Positions 1-6,118 of a stretch of 8,921 nt of DNA are shown one piece after another (position 1 is the stretch's first letter; every line of letters begins with the position of its first letter). The DNA comes from Bacteroidota bacterium (lineage in GTDB: Bacteria > Bacteroidota > Bacteroidia > Chitinophagales > Chitinophagaceae), in NCBI GenBank assembly GCA_023429365.1, contig JAEYVW010000072.1, positions 1-8,921 on the forward strand. The letters run 5' to 3'. The notes below the pieces were generated by a model. The model was not told the origin of the DNA. It saw only the letters and a list, made by a program, of their open reading frames with translations, and did no database searches. A program made the position numbers and the translations under genes.

Positions 1-35
1 GTCTCTGACAACTATCTTAAGAATTTATAAAACGA

Positions 36-43
36 CAAAACTA
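36..43 (-). promoter_or_regulatory. possible -7 promoter element, reading leftward out of the window
   Basis: On the minus strand these bases read TAGTTTTG, a full match to the Bacteroidota -7 consensus TAnnTTTG. No TTG-type -33 element is seen at the expected distance, and no ATG follows inside the window, so any gene it drives would start beyond the left edge. Eight bases in an AT-rich stretch can match by chance. Confidence 0.3.
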
Positions 44-84
44 ACCCATAAAAAATTGACTGAGCTGTGAAAGAGGACGAGCGG

Positions 85-117
85 CCCCGCCTTCGCCGAA
101 GCTTCGGCGGGCGCTGC
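85..117 (+). repeat. 33-base hairpin repeat module, copy 1
   Basis: First of three related 33-base copies (others at 244-276 and 354-386). The last 20 bases (98-117) are identical to 257-276. Bases 94-109 are a perfect 16-base palindrome (CGCCGAAG/CTTCGGCG), and CCCGCC at 86-91 can also pair with GGCGGG at 106-111. It is followed at once by CGACTAn heptads. The form is that of a REP-like intergenic element; its function is unknown. Confidence 0.8.
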
Positions 118-145
118 CGACTATCGACTACAGACTAACGACTAG
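118..145 (+). repeat. four CGACTAn heptad repeats
   Basis: Four contiguous 7-base units: CGACTAT, CGACTAC, AGACTAA, CGACTAG. They directly follow hairpin copy 1 and are followed by CATC. The same order (hairpin, heptads, CATC) recurs behind copy 3, so hairpin and heptads behave as one composite module. The period of 7 is not a codon multiple, which argues against a coding origin. Confidence 0.75.
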
Positions 146-162
146 CATCGCCTCACCCCCAA

Positions 163-186
163 CCCCCTCTCCCTGGGGAGAGGGGG
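163..186 (+). repeat. perfect 11-bp C/G-rich hairpin
   Basis: CCCCCTCTCCC at 163-173 pairs without mismatch with GGGAGAGGGGG at 176-186, leaving only T174 and G175 between the arms (the real loop would open a pair or two). It is preceded by CCTCACCCCCAA. It lies between two copies of the hairpin module and has no T-tract on either side, so it reads as a dispersed palindromic element rather than a terminator. Confidence 0.7.
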
Positions 187-226
187 CTTGTGTCCTATAG
201 TATATAATTATCCTATGGATTGCATG

Positions 227-247
227 GATCAAGTATCCGACATCCCC
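227..247 (+). repeat. three degenerate ATCCAG-type heptads
   Basis: Units GATCAAG, TATCCGA and CATCCCC run in a 7-base register directly into hairpin copy 2; the last unit overlaps its first bases. They are degenerate relatives of the YATCCAG heptads at 323-357 and 3575-3623. Support is weaker than for those arrays because only the first half of each unit is kept. Confidence 0.45.
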
Positions 248-276
248 GCCTCCGCAGAAGCTTCGGCGGGCGCTGC
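244..276 (+). repeat. 33-base hairpin repeat module, copy 2
   Basis: Differs from copy 1 at two positions. One of them puts an A-G mismatch in the inner palindrome, but the outer CCCGCC/GGCGGG pairing (245-250 with 265-270) is kept. Unlike copies 1 and 3 it is not followed by CGACTA heptads but by AGTATCC, a trace of the other heptad family. Confidence 0.8.
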
Positions 277-322
277 AGTATCCTAAATTTCAATAAATCT
301 CCAGGGAAATCCGACTTCGAGG

Positions 323-357
323 TATCTAGTATCCAGTATCAAGAATCTAATATCCTC
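323..357 (+). repeat. TATCCAG-type heptad array
   Basis: Five 7-base units: TATCTAG, TATCCAG, TATCAAG, AATCTAA, TATCCTC. The pair TATCCAG-TATCAAG (330-343) is identical, including the unusual second unit, to 3596-3609 in the gap between the response regulator and kinase genes. The array runs straight into hairpin copy 3. Confidence 0.7.
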
Positions 358-386
358 ACCTTCGCTGAAACTTCGGCGGGCGCTGC
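354..386 (+). repeat. 33-base hairpin repeat module, copy 3
   Basis: Four differences from copy 1. The inner palindrome is kept with one T-G wobble on the plus-strand transcript. It lies 19 bases beyond the stop codon of the leftward caspase-like gene, so it sits where that gene's transcript would end and could act as a 3' structure, though no T-run follows on the minus strand. Confidence 0.75.
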
Positions 387-400
387 CGACTACCGACTAG
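387..400 (+). repeat. two CGACTAn heptads
   Basis: CGACTAC and CGACTAG follow hairpin copy 3 without a gap and are followed by CATC, exactly as the heptads behind copy 1 are. They end four bases before the stop codon of the leftward gene. Confidence 0.65.
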
Positions 401-404
401 CATC

Positions 405-2618
405 TCACTCCTCTTCTCCCATCGCCTTGCGATACGATTTAATAAAAATAGCTCCGAGATTTTTGTAGGGAGGAATATAATCTTCAAAACCCTCTACGGC
501 GGTTTTGGATTTAAATTCTCTCCAGAATGGGATCCAGTCGATGCCGCTGCCGCTCCTGAGTTTTTCTGTCAGCAGCTGAAAGAAGGGTTTGTTGATCGCC
601 GTTTTACCAATCTGCTTGGATGCGATGATATGTGCATCCGAAGATTTTTGCAGGATAGAATCGATCAGGTGAAAGCCACCGCAGGAACCCATGAATACGA
701 TCCTTGAACTTGGCGCCATATAAGCGATGGTAGAATTGGTAAAATAACTGTGACCGCGGTGAATGGTAACAGTAGGTTTCAAATCGTTTTTCACAAGCCA
801 GTCGCCCAGCGCCTGTTGTGCACGATCGTCTTCACCGGTCTCTTCAGGTAAAGGCCTGTTTGCATAAATGATTACCGGCTTTCCTTTAGTGGACCTGATG
901 GTGATCCATTGCGGATTGCTGCGGTCGATGGACCAGTTGCCACCACCAAACATGTTTTGAAAACCCGAAAAGATCGTCTGTCCATCTTTGTCGCCATAGA
1001 AAAATACCTGTGCTATCACTTCTCCTTTTTCATTGGTCAGTGAAGAAAATGGAACATTATAAACAGGTGGTATACCCAGTTCTTTTGTCAGGTCGATATT
1101 CCTGGTGGAATCGGCAGAAAGAAAAAGTTTGTTGAGGATATTATAGATGACGATCCCCTTGGAATTATTCTCCCTTACATTTCTCTGGTAGTTCACCTGA
1201 ACCAGGTTCAATACTTCCTCCGCCAGTTTTTTATTGGTTTCAATGATGCTGGCATAAGAATCTGCCACATCCACACCATCTTCCAGCCCCTCCGTTTTTT
1301 CGAGGTTGCTTACAAATGCCCTCATCAGGTTGGTCGCGTCATCATGACCGGGGAAGGTAGACAGGAAATTTCCAAGTGTATTGTAAGCCGCAGCCTGGCT
1401 GATGAATTTGCGATAGTGATCAAATCTCACGCTGAGCAAAAGCGAATCACCGCGGTTACCGGCTTTTCTCATCATCAGCGGGTACACACCATTTGTATAA
1501 CTAGAGGTATAGATAAGGCCATCGCTCAGCACAGCCAGGTAATATAGTTCAGGCGCGGTAAGCGATTGCAGGCAACGGAAACGAATCGCGTCGGGTTCGT
1601 TGTGCAGACCGTTAATGGTAGTAACAAAAACATCCTTTGCTTTCTTCTCCAGTTTGGAGGTGAGCTCTTTAAAGGCGATCGCGGTATCCTTGTTGATTGC
1701 CCGGTCCATATAGTCCAGCTGGGTTCTTACCAGCAATTTGTAGTATTGAATCGAATCACTCTCCGCAGCATCGATCTCGCTAAAGCTGATCTTTCCTTTC
1801 ACCACATTATCCAAAAAAGGAAAATATTGCTGGCCGCTTTTACTTCTCGACATCCTCACCACTGCCTTTACAAATTCATCGTCGCTGATATTGCGGATGA
1901 TGGAACCGAGTTTGTTGTTGGCCTGTGCGTAGTCGTAAAGCTGGCCGGGGTATTTTTTTGCCACCGCTTTTATCAAACTGTCAGCAAAAGGAACATCCGG
2001 ATTATTCTTTAACGTGATAAAAGTCTCAGCCGGCTTAAGCTGGCAATATTTTAGTACCATCAGGTCTTTTGCCTGGTTAAAGCCGGGGTTGCGATCAAAG
2101 ATGCCGGAAGCCAGCACCACCATGCCAACATCATAAGGCTGGTCGGCAAGTGCAGAAACTATACTTTTATTCGCTTTATCTGCTGCGATACTTTTTTCAT
2201 ATACGTCAAGGAAGAAAGGAAGATTTAGAATATTCACCTTCCTGCTCCGCCAGTTGTTTCGCACGTAGCGCAGCATATTCGACACACCTGTTAGGTAGTT
2301 TACTTTCAAGCGGTGATCAAGTAGGGAATCAAGTTCTGTTTTTTCCTGGAAATCATCCACGCTTTTCAGGATGGTGCTGGTGATCAGCATATTGATTTCC
2401 GGGTTGGTGGAAACCGCCAGCAGGTTATCCGACTTACCATCTGCATCCATCAGGCTCTTTTGTTCGCGGTCGATATTTTCGTGGTTGATCAGCCTTCTGA
2501 ACTCAGGCTTGAAGTCGCGTGGCCTGTCTGTATCATGAATAGCCAGTTGCGCCAGTATTGGTACAGAAAGAATTTGCAGGATAAGTAAAAAGGTTATATA
2601 CCTAAGTTTGGTTGTCAT
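405..2618 (-). CDS. exported protein with probable caspase-fold (clan CD) cysteine peptidase domain
   Basis: The 737-residue protein starts with a classical signal peptide (K4, R6, then hydrophobic residues 7-22, probable cleavage after A23 in ILA-Q), so it should be periplasmic or at the cell surface. Residues 24 to about 540 are a mostly helical region I cannot assign. From about residue 560 an alpha/beta domain follows, with the order expected of clan CD peptidases: strand QWITIRS, strand KPVIIYAN, helix, strand TVTIHRGHS (His620, His623), strand RIVFMGSCGG (Cys646). His-Gly/Gly-His followed about 20-25 residues later by a Cys in a small-residue loop is the dyad pattern of caspase, gingipain and CHAT domains. 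This predicts a cysteine peptidase; activity and substrate are unknown. The start fits a -7 element 10 bases upstream; no Shine-Dalgarno is seen. It stands alone and diverges from the response regulator gene. It could also be a non-catalytic caspase-like scaffold. Confidence 0.85.
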   Translation of the reverse strand: MTTKLRYITFLLILQILSVPILAQLAIHDTDRPRDFKPEFRRLINHENIDREQKSLMDADGKSDNLLAVSTNPEINMLITSTILKSVDDFQEKTELDSLLDHRLKVNYLTGVSNMLRYVRNNWRSRKVNILNLPFFLDVYEKSIAADKANKSIVSALADQPYDVGMVVLASGIFDRNPGFNQAKDLMVLKYCQLKPAETFITLKNNPDVPFADSLIKAVAKKYPGQLYDYAQANNKLGSIIRNISDDEFVKAVVRMSRSKSGQQYFPFLDNVVKGKISFSEIDAAESDSIQYYKLLVRTQLDYMDRAINKDTAIAFKELTSKLEKKAKDVFVTTINGLHNEPDAIRFRCLQSLTAPELYYLAVLSDGLIYTSSYTNGVYPLMMRKAGNRGDSLLLSVRFDHYRKFISQAAAYNTLGNFLSTFPGHDDATNLMRAFVSNLEKTEGLEDGVDVADSYASIIETNKKLAEEVLNLVQVNYQRNVRENNSKGIVIYNILNKLFLSADSTRNIDLTKELGIPPVYNVPFSSLTNEKGEVIAQVFFYGDKDGQTIFSGFQNMFGGGNWSIDRSNPQWITIRSTKGKPVIIYANRPLPEETGEDDRAQQALGDWLVKNDLKPTVTIHRGHSYFTNSTIAYMAPSSRIVFMGSCGGFHLIDSILQKSSDAHIIASKQIGKTAINKPFFQLLTEKLRSGSGIDWIPFWREFKSKTAVEGFEDYIPPYKNLGAIFIKSYRKAMGEEE

Positions 2619-2628
2619 AAGAATAGTG

Positions 2629-2636
2629 CAAATTTA
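2629..2636 (-). promoter_or_regulatory. -7 promoter element of the caspase-like gene
   Basis: The minus strand reads TAAATTTG, a full match to TAnnTTTG. The G lies 10 bases before the ATG, which predicts a 5' leader of about 4-8 nucleotides with no room for a ribosome binding site. No clear -33 TTG is visible. Confidence 0.6.
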
Positions 2637-2723
2637 ATGCGCCTGACCCGAAATACATAGCTGCATACGAGCCATTTATAAGACGAAAAGATTCCCCGGG
2701 GGTTGCCCGTCCGCCCTTTTTTC

Positions 2724-2737
2724 TTTTTTATATAGAA
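2724..2737 (+). promoter_or_regulatory. 14-base motif shared by both divergent intergenic regions (first copy)
   Basis: TTTTTTATATAGAA occurs here and again at 5982-5995, each time in the middle of a region between two divergent genes and in the same orientation. It could be an AT-rich activator or UP-like site. Its low complexity makes chance a real alternative. Confidence 0.3.
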
Positions 2738-2813
2738 AACCGTGCCCAGGTTAACTTATCATTAAGTCTGTATGAACTCAAAACCAAAATTTTCCCAGCC
2801 TGTAAAATCCCTT

Positions 2814-2821
2814 TAGGTTTG
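2814..2821 (+). promoter_or_regulatory. -7 promoter element of the response regulator gene
   Basis: TAGGTTTG fully matches TAnnTTTG. The G is 18 bases before the ATG, predicting a leader of roughly 12 nucleotides. There is no Shine-Dalgarno between it and the start. No convincing -33 TTG is found. Confidence 0.6.
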
Positions 2822-2838
2822 CTCAAATTTTCAACGGC

Positions 2839-3516
2839 ATGGATACGAATAACTGGAAAGTGCTGATTGCTGATGACGAGCCAGATATATTAGAAATTTT
2901 GAAATACAACCTCGTTATGGAAGGATATGAGGTGATCACCGCGAAAGATGGTGATGAAGCTCTTGAAAAAGCCCGCCGCACCCAGCCCGACCTGGTTGTT
3001 CTGGACGTAATGATGCCGAAAAAGACTGGAGTAGAAGTTTGCCAGATCATGCGGACCCAACCGATGTTCAGGAATACCCTGATCATTTTCCTCACGGCTG
3101 TCAACGATGAAAGCAGCCAGATCCGTGGTCTTGAAACCGGCGCCGATGATTATATCAGCAAACCCATCAGTCCGAAGGTTTTTATCAGTCGTGTCAATGC
3201 ACTTTTCAGGAGATTGAATAAAAAAGAATCAAAACCCCTCGAGATCGGGAACCTGACGATCGATCCCGAGCGTTTTATGATCCAGGTCGACGGTAAGGAC
3301 ATCGTACTGGCCAAAAAAGAATTTGAATTGCTTTACCTGCTGGCGCAAAAGCCCGGCCGTGTTTTCCTGCGCAACGAAATCCTCAACCAGGTCTGGGGCA
3401 ACGACGTCATCGTCGGCGACCGCACCATCGATGTCCATATCCGCAAGATCCGCCAGAAACTCGGGATCGATTGCATTACAACGGTAAAGGGTGTGGGGTA
3501 TAAGTTTGAAAACTAG
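2839..3516 (+). CDS. PhoB/OmpR-family response regulator
   Basis: The 225-residue protein is a standard OmpR/PhoB-family DNA-binding regulator. The receiver domain (about 6-125) has all key residues: acidic pair D12/D13, phosphoacceptor D56 in VLDVMMP, T86, Y105 and K108 in KP. A winged-helix output domain follows (about 130-225), with recognition-helix sequence DVHIRKIRQKL and the terminal wing GVGYKFEN. Length is normal for the family. It is followed 121 bases downstream by a histidine kinase in the order usual for phoB-phoR, so the two very likely form one pathway: the kinase phosphorylates D56 and the dimer binds promoters. Bacteroidota PhoB-like regulators are the closest match I recognise, but the regulated genes cannot be read from here. 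The stop codon lies inside the first unit of a heptad repeat (see 3513-3533). Confidence 0.95.
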   Translation: MDTNNWKVLIADDEPDILEILKYNLVMEGYEVITAKDGDEALEKARRTQPDLVVLDVMMPKKTGVEVCQIMRTQPMFRNTLIIFLTAVNDESSQIRGLETGADDYISKPISPKVFISRVNALFRRLNKKESKPLEIGNLTIDPERFMIQVDGKDIVLAKKEFELLYLLAQKPGRVFLRNEILNQVWGNDVIVGDRTIDVHIRKIRQKLGIDCITTVKGVGYKFEN

Positions 3517-3533
3517 ATGCTGGATGCTGGATT
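3513..3533 (-). repeat. inverted heptad units overlapping the regulator stop codon
   Basis: Units CTAGATG, CTGGATG and CTGGATT are the reverse complement of the YATCCAG family. The regulator's TAG stop (3514-3516) is part of the first unit. Bases 3520-3532 are exactly complementary to 3583-3595 and also to 3611-3623, so this arm can pair with two different parts of the downstream array. Confidence 0.75.
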
Positions 3534-3574
3534 CCAGAGACCACTAATGGAACTTTAAGGGTAGGGCCACCTAG

Positions 3575-3623
3575 CATCCAGTATCCAGCATCCAGTATCC
3601 AGTATCAAGCATCCAGCATCCAG
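3575..3623 (+). repeat. seven-unit YATCCAG heptad array between regulator and kinase genes
   Basis: Seven contiguous 7-base units: CATCCAG, TATCCAG, CATCCAG, TATCCAG, TATCAAG, CATCCAG, CATCCAG. Six of them fit YATCCAG exactly. The array ends 14 bases before the kinase ATG, so in an RR-HK transcript its hairpins would lie just ahead of the kinase start. Whether it regulates anything is unknown; related units occur at 323-357. Confidence 0.85.
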
Positions 3624-3637
3624 TCTTAAATTGCATC

Positions 3638-4687
3638 ATGTTCTCCATTAAAAATATCTCTCCCCGTCAGCTTTCGGCATTTACTGCGCTCGGATTGGCA
3701 GTGCCGATTGGGCTGCTGCTGTGGATCATCGAAAAAGATTGGGTGACGGTGTTGGTTTGCTTCGGGCTGATATTCTTCGGAAGCTTTTTTCTTTTCTCAT
3801 TTGTATTGGAGCGTTTTATTTATCGAAAAATTAAGCTGATCTATAAATTCATTTACCAAACAAAGGCAACCAAGCGGGAAGAGACCTATTATAAATATAT
3901 TCTTCCAAAAAAAAGTATTGACGAGGTAAGAGAAGATGTGGAAGCCTGGGCTACGGAAAAAAAGCAGGAGATTGAATTGTTGCAAACCAATGAAAAATTC
4001 CGCAAGGAATTCCTACAAAATCTTTCACACGAATTTAAAACCCCTGTATTTGCGATACAGGGATATGTGGATACGTTGTTACAGGGCGCTCTCGAAAACC
4101 CGGCAGTAAACAGGCGCTTCCTCGAAAAAGCGGCTACAAACGTGGAAAGGCTAACCAACCTCCTCAACGACCTTGACGAGATCTCCAGGCTTGAGCGAGG
4201 AGAGTTGCATCTGTTAAAGGAAAATTTTATCATCCAGGACCTGGTACGTGAAACGTTCGAGAGCATCTCCATCATGGCCGAACAAAAAAATATCCGCTGC
4301 TCTATCAAAAAAGGTTGCGAATCGCCGCTTATGGTATTTGGCGACAAGGAGAAAATAAGGCATGTACTCGTAAACCTGGTTGAGAACTCGATCAAGTATG
4401 GCAAACAAAACGGGACGATCGTGGCCAGCATGTATAAAACCGATGAACAACACGTACTGGTAGAGGTCAGTGATGATGGTATAGGAATTCCTGAAAAGTA
4501 TTTACCCCGGGTGTTCGAGCGATTTTACCGCACAGAGAAAGGTCGAAGTATCGATGTAACAGGTAGCGGGCTTGGCCTCGCTATCTGCAAACACATAATC
4601 GAAGCACATGGACAAACTATCCATGTGCGCAGCCGGGAAGATATTGGTACCACAATTGGTTTTACATTGGAACGACGCAAAGACTGA
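3638..4687 (+). CDS. PhoR-like membrane sensor histidine kinase without extracellular sensor domain
   Basis: The 349-residue kinase begins with two membrane helices (about 14-31 and 36-57) joined by only a few residues, so there is no periplasmic sensor and no PAS domain. A charged helical linker (about 58-118, weakly HAMP-like) leads to the dimerisation/phosphoacceptor segment with His131 in LSHEFKTP. The ATPase domain has the N-box (Asn250 in LVENSIKYG), the G1 box SDDGIGIP (Asp280), the F-box FERFYR and the G2 box GSGLGLAI (309-316), all intact. The linker plus H-box (EVREDVEAWATEKK, FAIQGYVDTLL) is typical of the Bacteroidota PhoR-like family. It should autophosphorylate and act on the adjacent regulator. 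Its stimulus may be sensed within the membrane or through a partner protein. There is no Shine-Dalgarno; a poor TAAATTGC (6 of 8 to the -7 consensus) lies upstream, so it is probably co-transcribed with the regulator. Confidence 0.92.
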   Translation: MFSIKNISPRQLSAFTALGLAVPIGLLLWIIEKDWVTVLVCFGLIFFGSFFLFSFVLERFIYRKIKLIYKFIYQTKATKREETYYKYILPKKSIDEVREDVEAWATEKKQEIELLQTNEKFRKEFLQNLSHEFKTPVFAIQGYVDTLLQGALENPAVNRRFLEKAATNVERLTNLLNDLDEISRLERGELHLLKENFIIQDLVRETFESISIMAEQKNIRCSIKKGCESPLMVFGDKEKIRHVLVNLVENSIKYGKQNGTIVASMYKTDEQHVLVEVSDDGIGIPEKYLPRVFERFYRTEKGRSIDVTGSGLGLAICKHIIEAHGQTIHVRSREDIGTTIGFTLERRKD

Positions 4688-4781
4688 TTTTATAGATCAC
4701 CATCAAAAACCCTCAACTACTCGCTAACATAAATAGGATTGGTTCGAATGCGGGGTATACGAAATACGCTGTTCATGACGC

Positions 4782-5873
4782 TTATGGTTCAAATTTTTCT
4801 CCAACCAGCTCAGCGATCAGGCCCGCGATCCTTACCTGGTAATGTTGCTGCCTCTCTTTTACTTCGCCCAACGGTTCCAAACCCGGGCCCATCAATGCAA
4901 GCCATGTTTGCGAAGATCCCCTGATAAAACTGCTGTGTGATGTCCATTTGGAACCAGCACTACCACGACCGTGGTCGGTAGTGATCAGTAAATTTGTGTT
5001 GTCCTTATACCCTGGTGTGGTTTGTACCCAATACCACAGATCGGCCAACATCCGGTCGATATTATTAGCCGATTGCAGGTAGAGGTCATAGCGACCTGCA
5101 TGGGCATACTCATCGGTTTCACCAAATCCTATAAACACTACCCGTGGACGATGTTGATACAGATATTCTTTCGCGGTCAGGAAAGTAAGCTGGTCGTACC
5201 GCGTACCACCTTTATGGTTCACGGCCTCGTTTTGTACTTTATTTATTACGGCATGAGCAGCTGAAGCGGTTCCTGGTTCCATATTCTCGTAACCACTGTT
5301 GATGAGAATACCGCTTCTGTCTTCATTGAGTATAAAAGGAAAAACGTTCCAGGATGTAAAAGCCACCACTTTGCCACTGAACCCCTGCCTGCTGTTCAAC
5401 TGTTCCAGTACATTTGTATTACTGTTGGGTATTTTCCTGTTGGAAGCTACCAGCAGGTCGGTATTGCCTGCAAATATTTCATTGTAACCAGGGTAAGAAA
5501 AATTATAAATATTCCTGGTATTCACATTATTGCCGAAGTGCCGGTTACCATATACCTGCCCTTTTTGAGCAATAACGCTCCAAAAAAAAGGCATCAGTTT
5601 CTGACGCCTTTCCTGTTTACTGTTTGCCCAGTACTGCATTTTCATCATTGCCGTATCGGGAGTAAATTCCGGGTTATGGATCAGCGACCCGTCGGCCCCT
5701 TCAAACAATTCCTGCCAGCGAAATCCATCGAGTGTGATTATAAAAAGATTCCGGGCAGGTTCCCAGTTGGTATGCCCCGGTAAGCTGGTAGAAAATGAAG
5801 CCGAAAGAGATAACCCGGGTTGAAGCAGTGGTAACGCCGTAAAGAGGATGATGCAGGTCAGGATGTTTTTCAT
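4782..5873 (-). CDS. exported alkaline-phosphatase-superfamily hydrolase (phosphodiesterase-like)
   Basis: The 363-residue protein has a signal peptide (K2, hydrophobic 4-23, likely cleavage near A25), so it acts in the periplasm or outside. The two-metal site of the alkaline phosphatase/nucleotide pyrophosphatase superfamily can be traced: D49 (TLDGFRW), probable nucleophile S126 (NFSYPGYNE), D254 and H258 (GETDEYAH), D300-H301 (TTDHGRG) and H313 (TSH). The set D-S/T-D-H-D-H-H is complete, so it should be an active metal-dependent phosphohydrolase or phosphodiesterase. Substrate is not readable; sulfatase is unlikely because the CxPxR formylglycine motif is absent. It is convergent with the kinase gene (94-base gap with no clear terminator) and divergent from the metallophosphoesterase gene. 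Its link to phosphate regulation is inference from position only. Confidence 0.88.
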   Translation of the reverse strand: MKNILTCIILFTALPLLQPGLSLSASFSTSLPGHTNWEPARNLFIITLDGFRWQELFEGADGSLIHNPEFTPDTAMMKMQYWANSKQERRQKLMPFFWSVIAQKGQVYGNRHFGNNVNTRNIYNFSYPGYNEIFAGNTDLLVASNRKIPNSNTNVLEQLNSRQGFSGKVVAFTSWNVFPFILNEDRSGILINSGYENMEPGTASAAHAVINKVQNEAVNHKGGTRYDQLTFLTAKEYLYQHRPRVVFIGFGETDEYAHAGRYDLYLQSANNIDRMLADLWYWVQTTPGYKDNTNLLITTDHGRGSAGSKWTSHSSFIRGSSQTWLALMGPGLEPLGEVKERQQHYQVRIAGLIAELVGEKFEP

Positions 5874-5887
5874 TGACGGAGGTTTTG

Positions 5888-5895
5888 CAAAAAAA
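5888..5895 (-). promoter_or_regulatory. weak -7 promoter element of the ALP-superfamily gene
   Basis: The minus strand reads TTTTTTTG, 7 of 8 against TAnnTTTG, with the G 15 bases before the ATG, the same geometry as the other promoters here. Because it sits in a T-run, the match is weak evidence. Confidence 0.35.
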
Positions 5896-5931
5896 GAAAA
5901 TGTACATGAACTGGCTGTTAAGCGGAAATCA

Positions 5932-5945
5932 TCTTAATGTTAAGA
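5932..5945. promoter_or_regulatory. inverted repeat in the divergent region, possible operator
   Basis: TCTTAA-TG-TTAAGA is a 6+2+6 inverted repeat about 60 bases upstream of the leftward hydrolase start, between two divergent genes. A related half-site pair, CTTA-TCAT-TAAG, lies at 2755-2766 upstream of the regulator gene. It could be a regulator binding site, but short AT-rich palindromes are frequent. Confidence 0.25.
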
Positions 5946-5981
5946 GGGAAGAAATACCTGCTGCGCATTTTTCCGCGAATA

Positions 5982-5995
5982 TTTTTTATATAGAA
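5982..5995 (+). promoter_or_regulatory. 14-base motif shared by both divergent intergenic regions (second copy)
   Basis: Identical over 14 bases to 2724-2737. Here it lies about 100 bases upstream of the -7 element of the metallophosphoesterase gene. Outside the 14 bases the two regions differ. Confidence 0.3.
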
Positions 5996-6095
5996 GTACA
6001 TCACTGGCTACTTAGTCAACGGTTCCGGGCAATGGGAACGCCCTAAACTTCATGATCTCTTAATACTCCCGTAATAATTAATTTATATACGATTA

Positions 6096-6104
6096 TAATC
6101 TTTG
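6096..6104 (+). promoter_or_regulatory. -7 promoter element of the metallophosphoesterase operon
   Basis: TAATCTTTG followed by CA: the eight bases 6097-6104 match TAnnTTTG at all but the first position. The G is 15 bases before the TTG start codon, predicting a leader of about 9 nucleotides or less. It also rules out an upstream start for the gene, since the frame would run into the promoter. Confidence 0.55.
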
Positions 6105-6118
6105 CAAAACCCATCGTA

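Noticed and set aside
85..400. Insertion sequence remnant
   Set aside because: No transposase-like translation in any frame and no terminal inverted repeats bounding the region; dispersed palindromic repeats explain it better.
220..468. 82-codon open frame on the plus strand
   Set aside because: It runs through the hairpin and heptad repeats and into the end of the leftward gene, its residues are low-complexity translations of repeats, and no homology is recognisable.
2751..2775. Possible Pho box upstream of the response regulator
   Set aside because: CTTATCA and CTGTATG vaguely resemble the E. coli Pho-box half-site but are 13 rather than 11 bases apart, and the Bacteroidota box is not known to me; not enough to call.
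3575..3623. CRISPR-like array
   Set aside because: The units are 7 bases and contiguous, with no spacers of 25-40 bases; this is a simple tandem repeat.
3889..4431. 180-codon open frame antisense to the histidine kinase
   Set aside because: It is fully inside a gene whose own frame has all kinase motifs; the antisense translation has no recognisable domain.
6021..6043. Small hairpin (GTTCC/GGAAC) with alternative GGGC/GCCC pairing in the divergent region, possible riboswitch
   Set aside because: It lies upstream of the predicted transcription start of the rightward operon, so it would not be in the leader RNA, and the stems are only 4-5 bp.
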